Part shown: positions 1 to 5,407 of the stretch, piece after piece | How the letters are laid out: the number at the start of each line of letters is the position of its first letter | How positions within the stretch are numbered: position 1 is the stretch's first letter | NCBI GenBank assembly: GCA_007117945.1 | Contig: SKTN01000333.1 | Location: 1 to 5,407, forward strand | DNA length: 5,407 nt | DNA from: Nitriliruptoraceae bacterium | GTDB taxonomy: Bacteria; Actinomycetota; Nitriliruptoria; Nitriliruptorales; Nitriliruptoraceae | Reading direction: 5' to 3' | Made by a program: the position numbers and the translations under genes | The notes under the pieces: model-generated | The model's input: only the letters and a program-made list of their open reading frames with translations | What the model was told of the DNA's origin: nothing | Databases searched by the model: none

Positions 1-345
1 CTGGACCGGACCGGCCGGCTGGCCTGGTCGGTGGGGCCCGACAACGTCCGTGACGCGATCCGGATCATCCTGGCGACCGAGCCCGGCGAGCGCGTGATGC
101 TCCCGAGCTTCGGGGCGGGACTCGGACGGCTGCTGTTCGAGCCGAACACCCCCGCCACCCACCGCCTGGTCGAGGAACGCGTCCGCCAGGCCCTGACCCG
201 CTGGGAACCGCGCATCCGCCTCGACACGATCCACGTCGCCGCCGACCCGGTCGAGCGGCAGCAGGCCAACGTCACGGTCGTCTACACGCTGCTCGCCAGC
301 GGTGACCAGGAGCGGGTGGCGGTCACCGCCCGGCTGGAGGGGTGA
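1..345 (+). CDS. GPW/gp25-family baseplate protein of a contractile injection system (5' partial)
   Basis: This is the 3' part of a small gp25-like baseplate subunit (Afp9/Cis9 type, related to TssE of type VI secretion). In this family the protein sits at the inner baseplate and gives the first sheath ring a sheath-like surface to assemble on. The frame is open from the first base and 114 residues are visible. Family hallmarks, numbered within the visible part, are TEPGER (26-31), FGAGL (37-41), FEPN (46-49) and WEPRI (68-72); the last contains the Glu-Pro-Arg triad typical of gp25/TssE proteins. Residues before the GTG at 31 (GRLAWS at 5-10) also fit the family, so that GTG is internal and the real start is upstream. 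Relatives are usually about 130-150 residues, so perhaps 20-40 are missing. The stop lies 4 nt before the next gene. No lysine is visible. The family call is firm; the sub-family depends on the neighbours. Confidence 0.93.
   Translation: MDRTGRLAWSVGPDNVRDAIRIILATEPGERVMLPSFGAGLGRLLFEPNTPATHRLVEERVRQALTRWEPRIRLDTIHVAADPVERQQANVTVVYTLLASGDQERVAVTARLEG
336..342 (+). promoter_or_regulatory. Ribosome binding site for the gpJ-like gene
   Basis: A purine-rich GGAGGGG lies inside the last codons of the gp25-like gene. The GGAGG core ends 9 nt before the GTG at 350. This is a good Shine-Dalgarno match and spacing, and it decides the start: the in-frame GTG at 302 would add 16 residues (encoding TRSGWRSPPGW and so on) that do not look like the family N-terminus and would overlap the upstream gene. 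Being inside the upstream reading frame, the site also suggests coupled translation. Confidence 0.8.
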
Positions 346-349
346 GCCA

Positions 350-2563
350 GTGAGCATCGAGCCACCCCCCATCGACGCCCGGACCTACCGCGAGCTGTAC
401 GCGGAGGCACGGGCCCGCATCCCCGTCCACCTCCCGGAGTGGACCAACCTCAACGACGCCGACCCCGGGGTGACGCTGCTGCAGTTGTGGGCGTACATGA
501 CCGAGTCGCTGCTCTACCGCAGCGCGCTGATCCCGGAGCGCAACCGGGTCGCCTTCCTCCGGCTGCTCGGGTACGGCCGTCAGCCGGCCCAGGCGGCCAG
601 GGGGCTCGTCACCTTCACCCACCAGCGCCCGACCCTCGAGCCCGTGCGGTTGGCCCCGGACCTGGAGGTGGCGGCCGGCAGCGTCCCCTTCCGCACCGAC
701 AGCGGGCTCGAGGTGCTGCCCGTGGAGGCGAAGGCCTACCTCAAGCGCACCATCGACCTCGACGCGGCGACACGCGCGGAGGTGGAGGAGGAGTACGCGG
801 CGGCCTACGCGAGCTTCCTCGACGACGGGGTCGATCTCGCCTACTACGAGACCACCGAGGTCGAGTGGGCCGCGGCGGAGCGCACCGCCCTCGACCTCGG
901 CGACAGCATCGACGGCGTGCTGTGGCTGGCGCTGCTGGCCCGCACGGGTGACGACGTCGAGCTGGTCCGCGATGCCCTCGCCAACGGCGTGCTCACCCTG
1001 GGCGTCGTCCCGGACGAGCGGGCCGACGCCCGCGCGCTGCCGCCCGTCGGGACCCCCACCGCGAGCGAGACGGGGATCGAGATCCAACGCCCCGACGCGG
1101 CCGAGCCGCTGCCGAGCGAGCTGGCCGCCCGTGTCCCGCGCTACGTGCCCGTGCCCGTCAGCGGCGGCACCGACCTCCTGCAGGAGCCGGGGGTGGTCGA
1201 GCTGCGGCTGCCTGACCAGACGGGGCTGCGTAGCTGGGATCTCGACCCGAACGAGGAGGGTGTCGGTGGCTTCCCGCCGGCGCTGGAGGGTGACGCCGCC
1301 GACCGGCTGGTCACCTGGCTGAGGATCGGCCCCGCGGCTGCCGCCGACGGGCGCCCCGCCACCCCGGCCCCGCCCCGGTTGCGCTGGGTCGGCATCAACG
1401 CCGCGGCGGTGCGCCAGCGCACCCACGTCGCCAACGCACAGCTCGGCAGGGGCGACGGCTCCGCCGATCAGCAGGTCCGCCTGGCCAGCACCCCGGTGCT
1501 CCTCGAGAGCGTCGACCTCACCGTCGGTGGGCAGCGGTGGCGGCGGGTCGACGACCTGATGACCGCGGACGCCGAGGTGCCGGTGCCCGGCGGGGTGGCC
1601 CGGCCACCCACCGACGAGGTGGACCGCGCGTCGGTGTTCACCCTGGACCGCTTCAGCGGCGAGGTCAGGTTCGGGGACGGCATCCACGGTCGTCGACCAC
1701 CCCCGGGCGCGGTGATCGCCGCGACCTACGACCACGGGGGCGGCCGGGCGGGGATGGTCGACCCCGGGGCCATCACCACAGGTGTGACCCTGCCGACGGG
1801 GATCAAGGTCACCAACCCGACCCGCACCACCGGCGGCGCGGAGGCCGAGTCGGTCGAGCTCGCGCAAGCCCGGATCGCCGGTCACCTCCGGCACCGGGAC
1901 CGGCTGGTCACCGAGCAGGATGTCCGCGAGGTCGCCGCCGCCACCCCGGGGGTGGAGCTCGCCCGCATCGACGTCCTGCCCCTGCTGCACCCCGACCTGC
2001 CGGAGGTCACCACCCCCGGTGTGGTCACCCTGGTGGTGGTGCCACGGTTCGATCCCGTCCACCCGGCGACCCCGGAACCCGACCGCGCGACCCTGGACGC
2101 GGTGTGCCGTCACGTCGATCCGCGCCGGCTCGTCACCACCGAACTCCACCTGCGTGGTCCGCGCTACCGCCGCGTGTGGGTGTCGATCGGCGCGGAGCCG
2201 CTGCCCGGCGTGGAGTTCGCCGTCCTGCGTGACGCCGTCGAGCGGACCCTCCGGTCGTGGTGCTCGCCCCTGAGCGGTGGGCCCCGGGGGACGGGCTGGC
2301 CGCTGGCCACCGACCTCGAGCGCCTCGAGCTGTGGTCGGTGGCGGCCCGTGCCGACGGGGTCGCGAGGATCGTCGATGTCCACCTCGCGGCCGGTGACGG
2401 GGTGCGCGTCGACCGGGTCCCCCTCGGCCCCCTGGAGCTGCCCCGGCTGGTCGCGGTCGGTGTCCGTCGTGGGGAGCCGCAGCCCGTGGCGGAGCTCCTC
2501 GGCGCCACGCCCGAGGTGGAGACCACCTCCTTGCCCATCCCCTTCGTTCCGGTCGAGTGCTGA
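350..2563 (+). CDS. Putative baseplate assembly protein, gpJ/Afp11-like (Baseplate_J family)
   Basis: A complete 737-residue wedge protein of the baseplate, equivalent in role to P2 gpJ, T4 gp6 and Afp11; two copies normally pair with one gpI/gp7-like partner in each wedge. It starts at GTG 350 behind a good ribosome binding site. The N-terminal signature runs from about 11 to 75, with RIPVHLPEWTN (23-33), NDADPGVTLLQLWAYMTE (35-52) and FLRLLGYG (69-76). A long variable middle follows, including an acidic stretch at 133-190. The baseplate-J core begins near 374 (LASTPVLLESVDLTVGGQRW) and includes GDGIHGRRPP (442-451), NPT plus GGAEAES (489-501), TPGVELARI (532-540), GVVTLVVVP (557-565) and SGGPRGTGWPL (642-652). 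It is far longer than phage P2 gpJ (about 300 residues), as expected for the eCIS class (TIGR02243-like). No signal peptide or membrane segment is seen. Only three lysines occur (128, 132, 486). The family call is very secure; the function of the middle region is unknown. Confidence 0.95.
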   Translation: MSIEPPPIDARTYRELYAEARARIPVHLPEWTNLNDADPGVTLLQLWAYMTESLLYRSALIPERNRVAFLRLLGYGRQPAQAARGLVTFTHQRPTLEPVRLAPDLEVAAGSVPFRTDSGLEVLPVEAKAYLKRTIDLDAATRAEVEEEYAAAYASFLDDGVDLAYYETTEVEWAAAERTALDLGDSIDGVLWLALLARTGDDVELVRDALANGVLTLGVVPDERADARALPPVGTPTASETGIEIQRPDAAEPLPSELAARVPRYVPVPVSGGTDLLQEPGVVELRLPDQTGLRSWDLDPNEEGVGGFPPALEGDAADRLVTWLRIGPAAAADGRPATPAPPRLRWVGINAAAVRQRTHVANAQLGRGDGSADQQVRLASTPVLLESVDLTVGGQRWRRVDDLMTADAEVPVPGGVARPPTDEVDRASVFTLDRFSGEVRFGDGIHGRRPPPGAVIAATYDHGGGRAGMVDPGAITTGVTLPTGIKVTNPTRTTGGAEAESVELAQARIAGHLRHRDRLVTEQDVREVAAATPGVELARIDVLPLLHPDLPEVTTPGVVTLVVVPRFDPVHPATPEPDRATLDAVCRHVDPRRLVTTELHLRGPRYRRVWVSIGAEPLPGVEFAVLRDAVERTLRSWCSPLSGGPRGTGWPLATDLERLELWSVAARADGVARIVDVHLAAGDGVRVDRVPLGPLELPRLVAVGVRRGEPQPVAELLGATPEVETTSLPIPFVPVEC

Positions 2564-2567
2564 CATG
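2561..2567 (+). promoter_or_regulatory. Stop-start junction (TGA-C-ATG), likely translational coupling
   Basis: The TGA of the gpJ-like gene (2561-2563) is followed by one base and then the ATG of the gpI-like gene (2565). The preceding 15-20 bases contain no convincing Shine-Dalgarno sequence, only a weak GGTCGAG at 2551-2557. Ribosomes finishing the gpJ-like gene therefore probably reinitiate here, which would keep the two wedge proteins at linked levels. This is inferred from spacing alone. Confidence 0.6.
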
Positions 2568-5407
2568 GACGTCAACGGGACCGCCTTCCACCTCCTGCTC
2601 GGCGAGCAGGACTGGCTCGGTCCGGGGGTCACGGTCACCCCGTCCGATGCCCTCGCCTGGGCCGGCAGCGACCACACGGTCCGGTTCGCGGAGGTCCCCT
2701 TCGAGATCCCCGAGCGCGCGGGTGACCGCCGGCTCTCGCCGGCCGACCGGCGCGGTACCGACGTGGACCGCTACGGCCACCTGTACTGGATCGGCCCGGG
2801 CCACGACCAGGTGCTGTTCCAGCCCGCCGGGACGCGGGAGGTGCGCACCTACTGGCCGCAGCCGCCGGGGTGCGTGCCCGAGCCGACGGGCGCCTTCGTC
2901 GACGCCGCGCCGGGCACGCCGCCGGCCGCCCGCTTCGCCGGGCTGGCCGTGACCGTGGACCACCACCTCGTCGTCGGCGTCCCTGCCGTGCCGGCAGTGC
3001 TGGTGTTCGACCTGCACGGCGGTGGCCCACCGGTGACCGTCCCCTGGCCCCAGGCGTTCGCCCCCGTGGACATCGTGACCGCCCCCGGCGGTGGGGTGTG
3101 GGTCCTGGACCTGCCCGACCACGCCGCCTCGGCCCGACTGTGGCGCCTGGACGGGCTGCTGCGGGTCCGGGACCTGTCAGGGGTCGGCCCGGCCGGACCG
3201 CCGAGGTCCCCGGACTTCCGGCCCACCGACCCCGAGGCGCCGGTGGCGGGGGACCCGGGGCGCGGATCGAGCGGTGGGGACGATGCCCCGGGCGCCGGGA
3301 GCCCTGTCGAGGTGGTGGCCACCGACCCGATCGCGCTCGCCGGGCTACCCGACGGCACCGTGCTGGTGCTCGACCGCGGTGCCGACGGCCAGGAGGAGGA
3401 CGAGCCCGCGACCGCGCCGGTGCTCCGACGGCTCGACGGGGCCGTCCAGCTCGGTCCGGAGCTCCCGATACCGGCGGGCGGTGGCCCACCGCACGATCTG
3501 GCCTACCTCCCCGAGGAGGGGGGCGAGGGGGTGGCCGGGACCGTCTACGTCGTCGGTGAGCAGGGTGCCCAGACCGTCGCCTGGGCGTTGTCGGCGGACG
3601 GACAGCACCTCGACCGCCTGCACCGCTACCTCCCCATGCGGCTGTTCTCCGGCAGGGCCCTGGTCGCCGGCGGTGGCGTGGTGCGCTACGACCTCGGCGA
3701 TCGTTGGTTGCCCCTGGTGGACCGACGCACCCGCCGCTACCGCACGACGGCCAGCCTGGTCACCGGCGACGCTGGTGGACCGGACGGCCCCGGGCCCTTC
3801 GACGCCCGTGTGCCGCGCACCGTGTGGCACCGCCTGGCCCTCGATGCCCGGATCCCCTCGGGCACCTCGGTGACGGTGGCGGCCCGGGCGGCCGACGCGC
3901 CCGAGGTGCTCGCCGCCCTGCCGTGGCAGGAGCAGCCGGCGCCCTACCGACGGGACGGGGAGAGCGAGGTCGCCTACCACCGCTTCGCCGCCCCCGACAC
4001 CCGGGACGCCGGCACCTTCGAGCTGCTGTTCCAGGGCGTGACGGGCCGCTACCTGCAGCTGCGGCTGACGCTCACCGGGGACGGGCGGCGCACCCCGGCG
4101 CTGTGGGCCCTGCGCGCCCACGCGCCCCGCTTCTCCTACCTCGACCACTACCTGCCGGGCATCTACGCCGAGGATCCTGACAACGCCGGCTTCCTCGACC
4201 GCTACCTCGCCAACGTGGAGGGCATGTGCACCACGATCGAGGGTCGGATCGCCGCCGCGCAGGTCCTCTTCGGGGCGGACACCCCGGCGGGCGAGCACCT
4301 GGACTGGCTCGCTGGCTGGCTCGGCCTGGCCGTGGACCGGCGCTGGGAGCAGTGGCGCGTCCGGCTCCTGCTGGCCCACGCCGTCACGATGGCGCAGCGG
4401 CGTGGGACCGTCCGTGGGCTGCTGGAGGCCGTGCGGCTCGCGACCGATGACTGCCCCGATGCCACGATCTTCCGGGATGGCACCCAGCCGGTCTTCGGGG
4501 TCCGGATCGTGGAGGCGTTCCGTCGACGGTCCGTGCCTGCCGTGGCACTCGGCGACCCTGGTGATCTCACGGGACCGCGCCTCGTGCCAGAACGCGACCG
4601 GTGGGTCCCCGCCGACGGGCGCTCGGAGCTGGACCGGCGCTACCGGGCGTGGGTGACCGCGACCCACGGGACCCCCGCACAGATCGCTTCGGCCTGGGAC
4701 CGGCCCATCGAGGCGATCCCCACCGACGCGGCGGGTGCCTTCCACCAGCCCTTCCCCCCGCTCACGCCGAGCGGCGACGCCGAGGCCCGTGACTGGATCC
4801 GGTTCGTCACCGATCACCTGGCCGTCCCCTACGCCGAGGTCACCGCGGCGGACCTGCCCCGCTACCAGCGCTTCCTGTCCGAGCGGCACCGACGGATCGA
4901 GGTACTCAACGACGCCTGGGGACGGGTCGGCAGCGCCCGGTTCACGGCCTTCGCGGCCGTCGGCCTGCCCAGCGGGGCCCTGCCGACCCACCCGCAGGCC
5001 CTGACGGACTGGCTGGTCTTCGTGACCACCGTTCTGTCCGCCGCCCGGGCCGCCCACCGCTTCACCGTCCTCGTCCCGATCCGGCCCGAGGACCCCGACG
5101 CGGTGCGCGAGGACCGGCTCGCCCGGGTCGCGGAGGTGGTCGCACGCGAGCGGCCCGCCCACACCGCCTTCGACGTCCGGCCCTACTGGGCCGCCCTGCG
5201 CGTCGGTGAGGCCCGGGTCGGTATCGACACCGTCGTCGGCCAGGGCAGCCGCACCCTGGCGATGGTGCTGGGCGATGGTCGGCTCGCCGCCGCGCATCTC
5301 CGCGGCCGACACCCCTTCGACGTCCCGGACCGGTTCGTCGTCGGCCGTGAACGGCTCGGTGCCAGCCACGCGTCCAGCAGCCGCCCGGAACCACCCGCCC
5401 GCCGCCC
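2565..5407 (+). CDS. Large gpI/Afp12-like tail (baseplate) protein with N-terminal propeller-like region (3' partial)
   Basis: The frame is open from ATG 2565 to the window edge, giving 947 codons without a stop. It matches large actinobacterial eCIS tail proteins related to P2 gpI/Afp12, the wedge partner of the gpJ-like protein. The start MDVNGTAFHLLLG is the characteristic opening of this group, which supports ATG 2565. Regions: 1-205 and 248-about 400, propeller-like beta segments (DRYGHLYWIGPG at 68-79, GGGVWVLDL near 177, DGTVLVLDRG at 263-272); 206-247, a Pro/Gly/Asp-rich linker; about 425-522, a beta-rich region ending GRYLQLRLTL and PALWALRAHAPR; 523-625, the gpI core (YLDHYLPGIYAEDP, FLDRYLANVEGM, HLDWLAGWLGL, RRGTVRGLLEAVRL); 687-800, two copies of a helical motif; 831-896, a C-terminal module (HRFTVLVPI, RPAHTAFDVRPYW, RVGEARVGIDTVVGQGSR). 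The visible end is Ser/Pro/Arg-rich and probably near the true C-terminus. No lysine occurs. The propeller assignment is by motif only; receptor or fibre attachment is speculation. Confidence 0.92.
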   Translation, partial: MDVNGTAFHLLLGEQDWLGPGVTVTPSDALAWAGSDHTVRFAEVPFEIPERAGDRRLSPADRRGTDVDRYGHLYWIGPGHDQVLFQPAGTREVRTYWPQPPGCVPEPTGAFVDAAPGTPPAARFAGLAVTVDHHLVVGVPAVPAVLVFDLHGGGPPVTVPWPQAFAPVDIVTAPGGGVWVLDLPDHAASARLWRLDGLLRVRDLSGVGPAGPPRSPDFRPTDPEAPVAGDPGRGSSGGDDAPGAGSPVEVVATDPIALAGLPDGTVLVLDRGADGQEEDEPATAPVLRRLDGAVQLGPELPIPAGGGPPHDLAYLPEEGGEGVAGTVYVVGEQGAQTVAWALSADGQHLDRLHRYLPMRLFSGRALVAGGGVVRYDLGDRWLPLVDRRTRRYRTTASLVTGDAGGPDGPGPFDARVPRTVWHRLALDARIPSGTSVTVAARAADAPEVLAALPWQEQPAPYRRDGESEVAYHRFAAPDTRDAGTFELLFQGVTGRYLQLRLTLTGDGRRTPALWALRAHAPRFSYLDHYLPGIYAEDPDNAGFLDRYLANVEGMCTTIEGRIAAAQVLFGADTPAGEHLDWLAGWLGLAVDRRWEQWRVRLLLAHAVTMAQRRGTVRGLLEAVRLATDDCPDATIFRDGTQPVFGVRIVEAFRRRSVPAVALGDPGDLTGPRLVPERDRWVPADGRSELDRRYRAWVTATHGTPAQIASAWDRPIEAIPTDAAGAFHQPFPPLTPSGDAEARDWIRFVTDHLAVPYAEVTAADLPRYQRFLSERHRRIEVLNDAWGRVGSARFTAFAAVGLPSGALPTHPQALTDWLVFVTTVLSAARAAHRFTVLVPIRPEDPDAVREDRLARVAEVVARERPAHTAFDVRPYWAALRVGEARVGIDTVVGQGSRTLAMVLGDGRLAAAHLRGRHPFDVPDRFVVGRERLGASHASSSRPEPPARR
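3018..3491 (+). repeat. Pair of identical 15-bp in-frame direct repeats (3018-3032 and 3477-3491)
   Basis: The sequence GGCGGTGGCCCACCG occurs twice within the propeller-like half of the gpI-like gene, both times in frame and coding for Gly-Gly-Gly-Pro-Pro (residues 152-156 and 305-309). Each copy holds a short palindrome (GGTGG-C-CCACC). The likeliest reading is a similar loop in two propeller blades, written with the same preferred codons. A mobile or regulatory role is not supported. Confidence 0.5.

Noticed and set aside
31..33. GTG as the start of the gp25-like gene
   Set aside because: Codons before it continue the family sequence (GRLAWS), and the frame is open to the window edge, so the gene starts upstream.
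302..304. GTG as the start of the gpJ-like gene
   Set aside because: It would overlap the gp25-like gene by 44 nt and add residues unlike the family. GTG 350 has a GGAGG at good spacing and begins the conserved sequence.
1593..1609. Perfect inverted repeat GGGTGGCC-C-GGCCACCC, as a possible operator or hairpin
   Set aside because: It lies deep within the gpJ-like coding region, has a one-base centre too short for a hairpin loop and no T-run. Such palindromes arise readily in sequence this GC-rich.
323..2677. 784-residue open frame on the - strand opposite the gpJ-like gene
   Set aside because: Its protein is Gly/Arg/Pro/His-rich with no recognisable domain, and it lies opposite a gene with strong family motifs. 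Long antisense frames are expected in such GC-rich coding DNA.
2133..3122. 329-residue - strand frame spanning the gpJ/gpI junction
   Set aside because: It crosses two well-supported + strand genes, and its second half is Arg/Pro/Ala low-complexity. It has no motif or credible start context.
3345..5369. 674-residue open frame on the - strand opposite the gpI-like gene
   Set aside because: Same composition artefact: low-complexity Gly/Arg/Val/Asp-rich translation with no family motif, opposite a frame matching a known tail protein family along its length.
1..5407. Type VI secretion system or an intact contractile-tail prophage
   Set aside because: The gp25 homologue could fit either, but type VI clusters use TssF/TssG/TssK rather than a 737-residue Baseplate_J protein, and phage gpJ/gpI proteins are much shorter. 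The size and domain make-up fit eCIS. Only three genes are visible, so the wider cluster is unconfirmed.

Overview
This window comes from a GC-rich bacterium, most likely an actinomycete (Actinomycetota). Nearly every codon ends in G or C, start codons include GTG, and long open frames occur by chance on the opposite strand. The sequence does not fix the genus. All real coding lies on the + strand in one tightly packed operon with almost no non-coding DNA, so there is no room for an internal promoter, terminator or RNA gene.

Layout: (1) positions 1-345 hold the 3' part of a GPW/gp25-family baseplate protein whose start lies upstream; (2) 350-2563 is a complete 737-residue gpJ/Afp11-like baseplate wedge protein; (3) from 2565 to beyond the right edge is a very large gpI/Afp12-like tail protein, with 947 codons visible and no stop. 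The junctions are 4 nt and 1 nt, so the three genes are probably co-transcribed and translationally coupled.

Together these are consecutive baseplate components of a phage-tail-like extracellular contractile injection system (eCIS, the Afp/PVC/MAC family, including the Streptomyces-type CIS). In these machines the gp25 homologue nucleates the sheath on the baseplate. The gpJ-like and gpI-like proteins form the wedges that change shape on triggering. No sheath, tube, spike, ATPase, effector or tape-measure gene is in view, so whether the particle is released or stays in the cell, and what it carries, cannot be read here.

Most worth a second look: lysine is almost absent from all three proteins (3 lysines in about 1,800 residues, none in the 947-residue third protein). 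The gpI-like protein is a composite, with a propeller-like N-terminal half, a Pro/Gly/Asp-rich linker, a gpI core, two copies of a helical motif resembling part of GH42 beta-galactosidases, and a conserved C-terminal module. No PAAR-like gene lies between the gp25 and gpJ genes, where Afp-type clusters carry one.
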